Origin: Arthrobacter jiangjiafuii
GTDB lineage: Bacteria > Actinomycetota > Actinomycetes > Actinomycetales > Micrococcaceae
Length of the DNA stretch: 64,000 nt
Reading direction: 5' to 3'
Assembly (NCBI RefSeq): GCF_018622995.1
Contig: NZ_CP076022.1
Location: 2,046,001-2,110,000 of the forward strand
The translations under genes and the position numbers were made by a program. This document shows positions 23,925 to 31,433 of this stretch, one piece after another. Every line of letters starts with the position of its first letter. Position 1 is the stretch's first letter. The notes beneath the pieces were generated by a model, which was given only the letters and a program-made list of their open reading frames with translations, did not search any database and was not told where the DNA came from.

Positions 23925-25493
23925 CTAGCCGCGCAGCTTGACGTTGATCTGCTTGGTCTGGGTGAAGCCGGCGAGCATCCCCTCCAGGGACACTTCGCGG
24001 CCGATTCCGCTCTGCTTGTAGCCGCCGTAGGACTGGCCCACCACCTGGCCGCCGCCCTGGTTGACCTGGACCCAGCCCGCTTCCACCCGGTGGGCGGTGT
24101 TCAGTGCGTTGTCCAGGTTGTGCGACCAGACAAAGGCCGCCAGTCCGTAGTGCGACTCGTTGGCCATCCGGATCACCTCGTCGGTGTCCCGCCACGGGAT
24201 GGCCACCAGCACCGGCCCGAAGATCTCCTCCTGCGCCAGCCGGAAGTCATTGCGGCCCCCGCCGAAAATCGTGGGCAGGTGGAAGTAGCCTTCGGTGAGC
24301 GGGCCCTGCTCCGGAACCGAGCCGCCCAGGATGGTCGTCATCGAGCTGCGCCCCTCGTCCAGGTACCCGCTGATCGAGGAGAACTGGCTGTTGTTGATGA
24401 TGGCGCCCATGTCGGTGGCCTCGTCCAGCGGATCGCCCACGGTCAGGGCGCCCAGCTTCGCCGCCAGCTTTTCCAACACCTCGTCGTAAATGTCCTCGTG
24501 CAGGAACAACCGTGAACCGGCCGTGCAGCTCTGACCCTGGCGGGTGAACCGGGAGGCCAGCAGCAGCCCGTCGATCAGGTCATCATCAACGGCGTCAGGG
24601 AACACGATCGAGGGGTTTTTCCCGCCCAGTTCCAGCGAGACGTGGGCGAGCCGCTCACCGGCAGTGCGTGCGACGCCGCGGCCCACCTCGGTGGATCCGG
24701 TGAAGGACACTTTGTCGACGCCGGGATGCTCGGCCAGCGCCGCCCCGATGACGGAGCCGCGGCCGGTCAGCGCATTGACCGTGCCGGCGGGCAGGTGCCG
24801 TCCACAGATCTCCGCCAGCAGCAGGATCGTCAGCGGCGCATCATCGGCTGCCTTGAGGATCACGGTGTTGCCGGCTGCCAGTGCGGCGGGGAGCTTGAAG
24901 CCGGCGATCATCAGCGGTGAGTTCCACGGCAGGATGCAGGCCACCACGCCCAGCGGTTCCAGCCGGGTGTACTGCAGCTGGCCGTCCCCGGCCGGCAGCG
25001 TCACGCCCTTGACCTCCCCGGCGATCCCTGCGAAGTAGCGGAACAGCGCCACCAGGGTGGCCACTTCGGGCCGGGCCTGGGTGCGCAGGGCGTTGCCGGT
25101 ATCCAGTGCGGTGAGGCGGGCAAAGTCTTCGGCCCGGGCCTCGATGTCATCCGCGATCAGGTTCAGGGCCCTGGAACGGACGGTGAAGTGGGCGCTGCTC
25201 CAGCCGCCGAAGGCGGACCGGGCGGCCGCTACGGCCCGGTCCACGTCTTCCGGGCCGCCGGCAGGAACGCGGGCAATGACGGCTTCCCGACGGGCCGGGT
25301 TCTTCACCTCGCGCCACTGCCCGGAGGCAGCCTCCACCGGTTCGCCGCCGATCCACATCGGCTGGTCGACCCCGGAGAGGAACGCGCTGTGGTCGGCACC
25401 AGCGCTGGAATCGGGTGTGCCGGCGGGACCGCTGGCTGGACGGCTTGCAGTGGTGTCCTTCGCTGGGTCCGTCGGGGTGTTGAGCTCGGTCAT
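23925..25493 (-). CDS. Aldehyde dehydrogenase family protein
   Basis: A 522-residue NAD(P)-dependent aldehyde dehydrogenase. Glu288 in SLELGGKNPS and the catalytic nucleophile Cys323 in GQSCTAGSR are in place, and the N-terminal 35 residues are a Thr/Ser/Pro-rich extension. The open frame runs about 1.1 kb further upstream across the neighbouring genes. The ATG at 25493 with GAGGG a few bases upstream is the credible start. The operon context (mmsB, HIBCH, acyl-CoA dehydrogenase) suggests it oxidises a semialdehyde such as methylmalonate semialdehyde. Its sequence looks like a general ALDH rather than a CoA-acylating MmsA, so the exact reaction is open. Confidence 0.92.
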   Translation of the reverse strand: MTELNTPTDPAKDTTASRPASGPAGTPDSSAGADHSAFLSGVDQPMWIGGEPVEAASGQWREVKNPARREAVIARVPAGGPEDVDRAVAAARSAFGGWSSAHFTVRSRALNLIADDIEARAEDFARLTALDTGNALRTQARPEVATLVALFRYFAGIAGEVKGVTLPAGDGQLQYTRLEPLGVVACILPWNSPLMIAGFKLPAALAAGNTVILKAADDAPLTILLLAEICGRHLPAGTVNALTGRGSVIGAALAEHPGVDKVSFTGSTEVGRGVARTAGERLAHVSLELGGKNPSIVFPDAVDDDLIDGLLLASRFTRQGQSCTAGSRLFLHEDIYDEVLEKLAAKLGALTVGDPLDEATDMGAIINNSQFSSISGYLDEGRSSMTTILGGSVPEQGPLTEGYFHLPTIFGGGRNDFRLAQEEIFGPVLVAIPWRDTDEVIRMANESHYGLAAFVWSHNLDNALNTAHRVEAGWVQVNQGGGQVVGQSYGGYKQSGIGREVSLEGMLAGFTQTKQINVKLRG

Positions 25494-25597
25494 GGTGCCC
25501 TCGTTTTCGTTGGTCGCTGGTTGCCGCTGGTTCCCTGGTTGCTGCTGCCGGTATTGGTGCCCTGCCGGGCTGTCGTGCCTGCTGGGAGAGCTCCCGC

Positions 25598-26374
25598 TTA
25601 CCGGTGCTTGAACTCCGGCTTGCGCTTTTCGATAAACGCAGCCATGCCTTCCTTCTGGTCCTCCAAAGCAAACACGGAATGGAAGACCCGGCGCTCCAGC
25701 CGGATGCCCGAGTCCAACGTGGTCTCGAACGCCGCGTTCACCAGTTCCTTGCCGAGCATGGCCACCGGAGCCGACATGGAGGCAATGGTCTCGGCAGTGG
25801 AGCGGGCGTCGTCGAGCAGTTCCGCAGCCGGCACCACCCGTGCCACCATTCCTGCCCGCTCGGCCTCCTCGGCACCGATGGTCCGGCCGGTGAGGATCAT
25901 TTCCATTGCCTTGGCCTTGCCGACGGCACGGGTCAGGCGCTGCGAGCCGCCGATTCCGGGAATGACGCCGAGCTTGATTTCCGGCTGCCCGAACTTCGCC
26001 GTGTCGGCCGCGATGATGAAGTCGCACAGCAGCGCCAGTTCGCAGCCCCCGCCCAGGGCATGGCCGGCGACGGCGGCAATCACCGGGGTGCGCACTGCAG
26101 CGAGGGTGTCCCAGCCGCGGAACCAGTTCCCGAGGTACATGTCCACGTAGGTCTTCTCGGACATCTCCTTGATGTCCGCTCCCGCGGCAAAGGCCCGTTC
26201 CGATCCGGTGATGATGATGGCGCCGATCTCCGGGTCCTCGTCCAGGTTGGTGGCTGCGGCCACCACGTCCTGCATCAGCCCGAAGTTCAGGGCGTTGAGC
26301 GCCTTGGGCCGGTTCAGGGTGATGATGCCCACCCGGCCGCTGCGCTCCAGGAGGATGTTCTCGTACTCGCTCAT
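25598..26374 (-). CDS. Enoyl-CoA hydratase
   Basis: A 258-residue classical enoyl-CoA hydratase. It has AAGADIKEM for the oxyanion hole, [12 protein letters not shown] with the first catalytic Glu, and [13 protein letters not shown] with the second. [17 protein letters not shown] is near-canonical for this enzyme. It hydrates trans-2-enoyl-CoA to 3-hydroxyacyl-CoA; in this operon methacrylyl-CoA from valine or isobutyrate is the probable substrate. The ATG at 26374 overlaps the stop of mmsB by 4 bp. Contrast with the atypical crotonase at 22995, which has lost both glutamates. Confidence 0.94.
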   Translation of the reverse strand: MSEYENILLERSGRVGIITLNRPKALNALNFGLMQDVVAAATNLDEDPEIGAIIITGSERAFAAGADIKEMSEKTYVDMYLGNWFRGWDTLAAVRTPVIAAVAGHALGGGCELALLCDFIIAADTAKFGQPEIKLGVIPGIGGSQRLTRAVGKAKAMEMILTGRTIGAEEAERAGMVARVVPAAELLDDARSTAETIASMSAPVAMLGKELVNAAFETTLDSGIRLERRVFHSVFALEDQKEGMAAFIEKRKPEFKHR

Positions 26375-27384
26375 GCTGTTCCACTCTGTTCTGCCGGCTG
26401 CTGCCCGGCTGTTCTCTGGCTTGCGGTTCCTGCGACGCCCGCGGACCCGGCAGGACCGGGCTGGGTGCTGTTGGCGCGGATGGTGTTGATGATTGCGGAG
26501 AAGTCCTCTCCCCCGCCACCGGACTCGGTGAGATTACGGTAGATTTCCCCGGCCCGCCGGCCCAGCTCCGCGCTGACGCCGGTCGAATCCAGGGCATCGG
26601 CGGCCAGGCCCAGGTCCTTGGCCATCAGCGCCGCGGCAAAGCCCGGGCGGTAGTCCCGGTTGGCGGGGCTGGCCGGCACCGGGCCGGGAACCGGACAGTT
26701 GGTCGTCAGGGCCCAGCACTGCCCGGAGGCGGCAGACGCGACGTCAAACAGCGCCTGGTGGCTCAGGCCCAGTTCCTCGCCCAGGACAAAGGCCTCGCTG
26801 ACGGCGATCATCGAGACGCCAAGGATCATGTTGTTGCAGATTTTCGCTGCCTGTCCGGCGCCGGGTCCGCCGCAGTGCACCACGCGGCCGCCCATGACCT
26901 CCAGCACCGGCAGAGCTGCGGCGAAGTCCTCCGCGGCGCCGCCCACCATGAAGGTCAGGGTTCCGGCCTCTGCGCCCACCACGCCGCCGGAGACCGGCGC
27001 GTCCAGCCCGCGGTGCCCGGTCTCGAGCATCAGCGCGTGGGCGGTGGTGGCGTCATCGACGGAGATCGTGGAGCACTCCAGGAACAGGGTGTCACCGTCC
27101 GCTGCGGCCAGCAGGCCGGGGGTGTCGCCGTCGCCGGACAGCGCGTTGAGCACATGCCGGCCGGTGGGCAGCATGGTGATCACGACGTCGGCCTGCGCCA
27201 CCGCCTCCGCTCCCGTTCCGGCCATCCGCACGCCGGCCGCGGCTGCGCGCTCCGCCGCAGCCGGTACCGGGTCGTACCCGGTCACGGTGTAGCCGGCAGC
27301 GACCAGGTTAGCGGCCATCGGTCCGCCCATGTTGCCCATACCGATGAATCCCAGCCGGGGCAGGGTCTGCTGTGTGTCGCTCAT
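26371..27384 (-). CDS. mmsB: 3-hydroxyisobutyrate dehydrogenase
   Basis: A 337-residue beta-hydroxyacid dehydrogenase. [16 protein letters not shown] is the NAD-binding motif, [17 protein letters not shown] the substrate-binding signature, and a lysine in [12 protein letters not shown] the catalytic base. It oxidises 3-hydroxyisobutyrate to methylmalonate semialdehyde. The ATG at 27384 follows AGGAGC and overlaps the upstream HIBCH stop as ATGA; a longer frame is rejected. The C-terminal 30 residues (Ala/Gly/Gln-rich) are beyond the usual fold. It sits between HIBCH and the enoyl-CoA hydratase, matching the valine pathway. Confidence 0.93.
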   Translation of the reverse strand: MSDTQQTLPRLGFIGMGNMGGPMAANLVAAGYTVTGYDPVPAAAERAAAAGVRMAGTGAEAVAQADVVITMLPTGRHVLNALSGDGDTPGLLAAADGDTLFLECSTISVDDATTAHALMLETGHRGLDAPVSGGVVGAEAGTLTFMVGGAAEDFAAALPVLEVMGGRVVHCGGPGAGQAAKICNNMILGVSMIAVSEAFVLGEELGLSHQALFDVASAASGQCWALTTNCPVPGPVPASPANRDYRPGFAAALMAKDLGLAADALDSTGVSAELGRRAGEIYRNLTESGGGGEDFSAIINTIRANSTQPGPAGSAGVAGTASQRTAGQQPAEQSGTA

Positions 27385-28460
27385 CGTTGCTCCTGGGATG
27401 TGAGTGGATGGTTCTCCCACAGGCCGGGCCGGCCCTGCGGCGCGTCAAAGTACGCGTGGACATCGGCCTGCCGCACCTCGGCCAGCGTGGCCGGCCGCCA
27501 TTGCGGGGACCGGTCCTTGTCGATGACCTGGGCGCGGACGCCTTCGGCGAAGTCGGGGGCGGCCAGCGCGTTGAGCGAGACCCGGTATTCCTGTTCGAGC
27601 ACGCTTTCCAGGTCCGGCAGGGCCCGCGCCCGCCGCAGCGATTCCAGGGTCACCTTCAGCGCCGACGGGGACTTTGACAGGACGACGCCGGCGGCCTGGT
27701 TTGCGTCGGCGGTGCCGGCGCGGTGCAGCGCATCCACGATGGTTTCGACGTCGTCGTGGCCGTAGCAGTCATCAATCCAGGGCCGCGCGGCGGCCAGCGG
27801 GGCCGGCGGCACCTCCTGCGCGAACGCGTCGAGGACCTCCTGTACCGGCTTTTCCGCGAGCGCGGCGGCAAGATCCTGAAGCCGTCCGCTGTCTACGTAG
27901 ATGTCCGCCAGGCCCATGAGCACGGCATCCGGCCCGGTCAGGGTGCCGGCGGTCAGGGCCGCATGCGTACCCAGCTCCCCGGGGGCACGGGAGAGCAGGT
28001 AGGTGCCGCCGACGTCGGGAATGAAGCCGATGCCGGTTTCGGGCATCCCCACCTTGGTCCGTTCGGTGACGACACGGTGCCGGGCGTGTGCGGAGATGCC
28101 GACGCCGCCGCCCAGGACAATCCCGTCCATCAGTGCGACGTAGGGCTTGGGATAGGAACTGATCCGGGCGTTGAGCCGGTACTCCTCGGCCCAGAACCGG
28201 GCCGAGTCCGCACCGCCGTTGGCTGCGTCCCGGTAGATCGCCACGATGTCCCCTCCGGCGCAGAGCCCGCGCTCGCCGGCGCCGGAGAGCAGGACGGTGG
28301 CCACGCCGTCGTCGTGCTCCCATGCATCGAGAGTGTCGGCGATCAGCGAGACCATGGTGGCGGTCAGGGCGTTGATGGCGCGCGGCCGGTTCAGGATGAT
28401 CCGGCCCAGATGCCCGGTGCGTTCGAACCGGACCTCGGGTTCGGGGTGGGTGTGCGTCAT
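27381..28460 (-). CDS. 3-hydroxyisobutyryl-CoA hydrolase (HIBCH-type crotonase)
   Basis: A 359-residue crotonase-superfamily member longer than ordinary hydratases. MPETGIGFIPDVGG is the HIBCH signature, holding the conserved Glu and Asp, and GGGVGIS precedes it. GERGLCAGGDI forms the oxyanion region. It releases CoA from 3-hydroxyisobutyryl-CoA, giving the acid that mmsB oxidises. It overlaps the acyl-CoA dehydrogenase upstream and mmsB downstream by 4 bp each, consistent with one transcript. The alternative, a plain enoyl-CoA hydratase, is less likely given the length and motif. Confidence 0.92.
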   Translation of the reverse strand: MTHTHPEPEVRFERTGHLGRIILNRPRAINALTATMVSLIADTLDAWEHDDGVATVLLSGAGERGLCAGGDIVAIYRDAANGGADSARFWAEEYRLNARISSYPKPYVALMDGIVLGGGVGISAHARHRVVTERTKVGMPETGIGFIPDVGGTYLLSRAPGELGTHAALTAGTLTGPDAVLMGLADIYVDSGRLQDLAAALAEKPVQEVLDAFAQEVPPAPLAAARPWIDDCYGHDDVETIVDALHRAGTADANQAAGVVLSKSPSALKVTLESLRRARALPDLESVLEQEYRVSLNALAAPDFAEGVRAQVIDKDRSPQWRPATLAEVRQADVHAYFDAPQGRPGLWENHPLTSQEQR

Positions 28461-29599
28461 GCTCCGGCCTCCGCCAGGTTCCGGCCGACAATGAGCTGCA
28501 TGATCTCGTTGGAGCCTTCCAGTATTTGATGGACCCGCAGGTCCCGGACGATTTTCTCCAGGCCGTATTCGGAAAGGTAGCCGTAGCCGCCGTGCAGCTG
28601 CAGGGCCTCGTTGGCCACCCGGAAGGCGTTGTCAGTGGCCACCCGCTTGGCGATGGCGCAGAGCTTTACGACGTCGGGGGCGCCGCGGTCCAGCGCCTGC
28701 GCGGCGCGCCACAGCATGGTGCGGGCGGTCTGCAGGTCCATCTCCATGTCGGCGAGCCGGAACAGCAGCGAGGTCTGCTCGATCAGCGGCTTCCCGAACG
28801 CCGTGCGCTGCTTCAGGTGCGCCACAGTTTTGTCCAGGGCGGACTGGGCACCGCCCAGGGAACAGGCGCCCATGTTGATGCGGCCGCCGTTCAGCCCCTT
28901 CATGGCGATGCCGAAGCCGTCGCCTTCGGCGCCCAGCAGGTTGCCCGCGGGAATGCGCAGGTCGGTGAAGATCACTTGTCCGGTGGGTTGGGCGTTCCAG
29001 CCCATTTTGCGCTCGGCCGGGCCGAAGGACAGCCCGGGGGTATCCGCCGGCACCACGAAGGCGCTGATTCCGCGTGCCCCGGTGCCGCTGGTCCGGGCCA
29101 TCACGATGTAGTACTTCGATGCCCCGGCTCCGGAAATGAACTGCTTGACGCCGTTCAGGACGTACTCGCCGCCGTCGCGCTCCGCCTTGGTGGTCAGTGC
29201 TGCCGCGTCCGAGCCTGCGCCGGGTTCGGTGAGGCAGTAGCTGCCCAGGGCAGTCATGGAGGCGAGCTCCGGGACCCACCGGGCGCGCTGGTCAGCGGTC
29301 CCGAAGGAATCGATCATCCACACCACCATGTTGTGGATCGAGATGTAGGCGGCAATCGACGGGTCTGCCGCGGAGAGCTCCTCGAAGATCAGCACCGCGT
29401 CGGAGCGGGAGAGGCCCGAGCCGCCGTATTCCTCTGCAGCGTAGATGCCGCCCATGCCCAGTTCACCGGCCTGGGCCAGGACATCCACGGGAAAGTGCTT
29501 GGTTTCATCCCATTTCGCGGCATTCGGCGCCAGCGCCTCGGCGGCGAAATCCCGCACCATGTCCCTGATCGCCAGCTGATCTTCCGTAAGTTCGAACAT
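28457..29599 (-). CDS. Acyl-CoA dehydrogenase (isobutyryl-CoA dehydrogenase-like)
   Basis: A 380-residue FAD enzyme. It begins FELTEDQLAIRDMVRDFA, has the FAD/substrate regions CLTEPGAGSDAAAL and KQFISGAGASKYY, and ends with LHGGYGYLSEYGLEK then ILEGSNEIMQ. The Glu of EGSNEI is the usual catalytic base of short-chain enzymes. It resembles ACAD8-type isobutyryl-CoA dehydrogenases. It is the first gene of the operon and the likely entry point, passing electrons to electron-transfer flavoprotein. The ATG at 29599 with a purine-rich GGAGGGCAGGG upstream is preferred over a GTG nine codons earlier. Confidence 0.92.
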   Translation of the reverse strand: MFELTEDQLAIRDMVRDFAAEALAPNAAKWDETKHFPVDVLAQAGELGMGGIYAAEEYGGSGLSRSDAVLIFEELSAADPSIAAYISIHNMVVWMIDSFGTADQRARWVPELASMTALGSYCLTEPGAGSDAAALTTKAERDGGEYVLNGVKQFISGAGASKYYIVMARTSGTGARGISAFVVPADTPGLSFGPAERKMGWNAQPTGQVIFTDLRIPAGNLLGAEGDGFGIAMKGLNGGRINMGACSLGGAQSALDKTVAHLKQRTAFGKPLIEQTSLLFRLADMEMDLQTARTMLWRAAQALDRGAPDVVKLCAIAKRVATDNAFRVANEALQLHGGYGYLSEYGLEKIVRDLRVHQILEGSNEIMQLIVGRNLAEAGA

Positions 29600-29634
29600 G
29601 CCCTGCCCTCCATCGGTGCCGTGCACGCCAACTT

Positions 29635-29650
29635 ACTTGGACTTCCTAGT
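29635..29650. promoter_or_regulatory. Operator-like palindrome upstream of catabolic operon
   Basis: ACTTGGACTTCCTAGT reads the same on the other strand at 12 of 16 positions (consensus ACTwGGAnnTCCwAGT). It lies about 36 bases upstream of the acyl-CoA dehydrogenase start, in the expected promoter area. A TetR- or MarR-type regulator could bind; which one is unknown. Confidence 0.45.
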
Positions 29651-29663
29651 AATTGCTAGCGTT

Positions 29664-29681
29664 CCGGAATTTTGATTCCGG
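29664..29681. promoter_or_regulatory. Inverted repeat upstream of the acyl-CoA dehydrogenase gene
   Basis: CCGGAAT (29664-29670) and ATTCCGG (29675-29681) form perfect 7-bp arms around TTTG, just upstream of the palindrome at 29635. It lies between the acyl-CoA dehydrogenase and the divergent transporter gene. Confidence 0.35.
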
Positions 29682-29700
29682 GCTCTTGGGGTGCGTGGGA

Positions 29701-29731
29701 GGCTGTGAGGGGAGGCTGTGAGGGGAGGCTG
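29701..29731. repeat. 13-bp tandem repeat
   Basis: GGCTGTGAGGGGA occurs at 29701-29713 and 29714-29726 with the start of a third copy to about 29731, in the 290-base divergent gap before the sulfur transporter gene. Confidence 0.75.
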
Positions 29732-29772
29732 ATGGGCCGTCCCGGGTGACCCCGGTTGTTGCATTGCCCACA

Positions 29773-29787
29773 TTCCGGTGACCGGAA
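29773..29787. promoter_or_regulatory. 15-base palindrome upstream of TsuA-like gene
   Basis: TTCCGGT (29773-29779) and ACCGGAA (29781-29787) are perfect inverse arms around one G. Together with the palindrome at 29808 it marks a likely control region for sulfur uptake. Confidence 0.4.
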
Positions 29788-29807
29788 GTTCATGCGGAGC
29801 CACATTC

Positions 29808-29821
29808 TTTGGTGCACCAAA
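29808..29821. promoter_or_regulatory. Perfect 14-bp palindrome TTTGGTGCACCAAA
   Basis: The sequence is fully self-complementary and lies 68 bases before the transporter ATG at 29890. The TGGTGCACCA core resembles operators of dimeric winged-helix repressors such as ArsR or GntR types; no such regulator is adjacent. Confidence 0.45.
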
Positions 29822-29889
29822 ACCGCGGCGGCTAGCGTTGATGGCCTTCATCCCGCAGCTTTTGTCCTCCACGGAACGGATTCTTCTCC

Positions 29890-30987
29890 ATGCTTATCTC
29901 CGGCCTGTTTGTGGGCATCGCCCTGGGCTTTGTCATGCAGCGAGGGCGTTTCTGCGTCACCGGCGCATTCCGGGACATCTGGGTCACCCGCAACACCCGC
30001 TGGCTGACTGCCTTCATGGTGGTTGTGGCCGTGCAGAGTGTCGGGGTGTTCGCCCTGGATGCCGCCGGCGTGATCGCCCTCGAGCCGGCTGCCTTCCCCT
30101 GGCTGGCCACCATCGTGGGCGGCCTCATTTTCGGATTTGCCATCGTCCTGGCGGGCGGGTGCGCAACCGGTACGTACTACCGTGCCGGTGAAGGCCTGGT
30201 GGGCAGCTGGCTGGCCCTCATCACCTACGCCCTCTTTGCCGCCATCATGAAGACCGGTCCGCTGGCCGGATTCACTTCCTCCATGCGGTCGGTGACTGTG
30301 GAACAGGGCACGTTCCACTCGGTACTGAATGTCTCTCCGTGGATCCTTGTGGCACTGCTGTCCGCCGCCGTCGGCGTCGCCGTCCGCCACCACCTGCGCA
30401 AGCCGAAGTTCACAATGGCGGCCTTGCCGGCGTCCAAGTCCGGGCTGGCCCATCTCCTGTTCGAGAAGCCCTGGAACGCCTTTGCCACCGCCGTGGTGAT
30501 CGGGCTGATTGCAATTGCGGCCTGGCCGCTGAGCTGGGCCACCGGGCGCGAGGCCGGACTGGGCATCACCACGCCATCGTCGAACGCCGTCAACTTCCTG
30601 GTCACCGGAGATGCCGAACTCGTGGATTGGGGCGTCTTCCTGGTCCTGGGCATCCTGGTGGGCTCCTTCATCGCGGCCAAGGGCAGCGGCGAGTTCCGGA
30701 TCCGGGTGCCCGATGCCAATACCGTGCTCAAGAGCCTGGGCGGTGGAGCGCTGATGGGTGTCGGAGCGGCACTGGCCGGCGGCTGCACCATCGGCAATGC
30801 CATGGTCGAGACCGCGCAGTTCAGCTTCCAGGGCTGGACCGCACTGGTCTGCATGATCCTCGGCACCGGTCTTGCCGCGCGGCTCACCATCATGAAGCGG
30901 CGCCCGCCAGCCGGCTCCGGCGGCGGTGCCGGAGCCGTTTCGGGTGCGGCACGCCCTGCCGGGGCAGCTGCCCCGGCGCGCTCCTGA
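29890..30987 (+). CDS. YeeE/YedE family thiosulfate-type transporter (TsuA-like)
   Basis: A 365-residue membrane protein with about nine to ten hydrophobic helices and two YeeE/YedE repeats. Conserved cysteines occur in MQRGRFCVTGAFRD, LAGGCATGTYYRAGEG and LAGGCTIGNAMVE, as in TsuA, where cysteines relay thiosulfate through the membrane. The next gene is a TusA-like protein, reproducing the TsuA-TsuB pair. It probably imports thiosulfate or a similar sulfur compound. The ATG at 29890 begins the first helix directly. The C-terminal tail is Ala/Gly/Pro-rich. Confidence 0.9.
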   Translation: MLISGLFVGIALGFVMQRGRFCVTGAFRDIWVTRNTRWLTAFMVVVAVQSVGVFALDAAGVIALEPAAFPWLATIVGGLIFGFAIVLAGGCATGTYYRAGEGLVGSWLALITYALFAAIMKTGPLAGFTSSMRSVTVEQGTFHSVLNVSPWILVALLSAAVGVAVRHHLRKPKFTMAALPASKSGLAHLLFEKPWNAFATAVVIGLIAIAAWPLSWATGREAGLGITTPSSNAVNFLVTGDAELVDWGVFLVLGILVGSFIAAKGSGEFRIRVPDANTVLKSLGGGALMGVGAALAGGCTIGNAMVETAQFSFQGWTALVCMILGTGLAARLTIMKRRPPAGSGGGAGAVSGAARPAGAAAPARS

Positions 30988-31062
30988 TGCCTCCATCCCT
31001 CCAACCTTCCCGGGGATTGATCCCCCGGCGCACAGCACCCCTCCTGAAAGGAAACGATTCAC

Positions 31063-31290
31063 ATGGCACAGGTACTGCTTGAAACCAACGGGCAGGTCTG
31101 CCCCTTCCCCCTCGTCGAAGCCAAGGAGGCCATGACCACCATGGCTGACGGCGACGAACTGGTCATCCGGTTTGACTGCACCCAGGCCACCGATGCCATT
31201 CCCCGCTGGGCCGCCGAAAGCGGCTACCCGGTGACCGATTTCTCCAAGATCGGCGCGGCGGAGTGGTCCATCACGGTGCAGAAGGCCTGA
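31063..31290 (+). CDS. TusA/SirA-like sulfur carrier (TsuB-like)
   Basis: A 75-residue TusA-family protein. NGQVCPFPLVEAK holds the CPxP motif; its cysteine would carry the sulfane sulfur as a persulfide. The fold is a small alpha/beta sandwich, and the length is normal. It sits 75 bases after the TsuA-like gene, with AAAGGA about 10 bases before the ATG. The pair probably couples uptake to transfer of thiosulfate sulfur toward cysteine synthesis or cofactor pathways. Confidence 0.92.
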   Translation: MAQVLLETNGQVCPFPLVEAKEAMTTMADGDELVIRFDCTQATDAIPRWAAESGYPVTDFSKIGAAEWSITVQKA

Positions 31291-31342
31291 GCCTCCGCAT
31301 CCTGACGAGCACCGGCACATAAAACACGTGCGCATAAAAGTG

Positions 31343-31376
31343 TGGACCGGCCCCTGCAAAAGCAGGAGCCGGTCCA
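31343..31376. terminator. Hairpin terminator between convergent genes
   Basis: TGGACCGGC (31343-31351) pairs with GCCGGTCCA (31368-31376), extended by CCTGC/GCAGG around an AAAA loop with one unpaired base each side. It lies between the TusA-like gene and the convergent exporter gene and could serve both. Confidence 0.65.
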
Positions 31377-31433
31377 TCACTGTGTGAACAGCTGTGTTCC
31401 TTAATCCATCAGCACATCAGATCCATCAGCACA

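Noticed and set aside
25494-26597. N-terminal extension of the aldehyde dehydrogenase
   Set aside because: The frame is open through the hydratase and mmsB genes by chance; the ATG at 25493 has a ribosome site and ALDH homology starts there.
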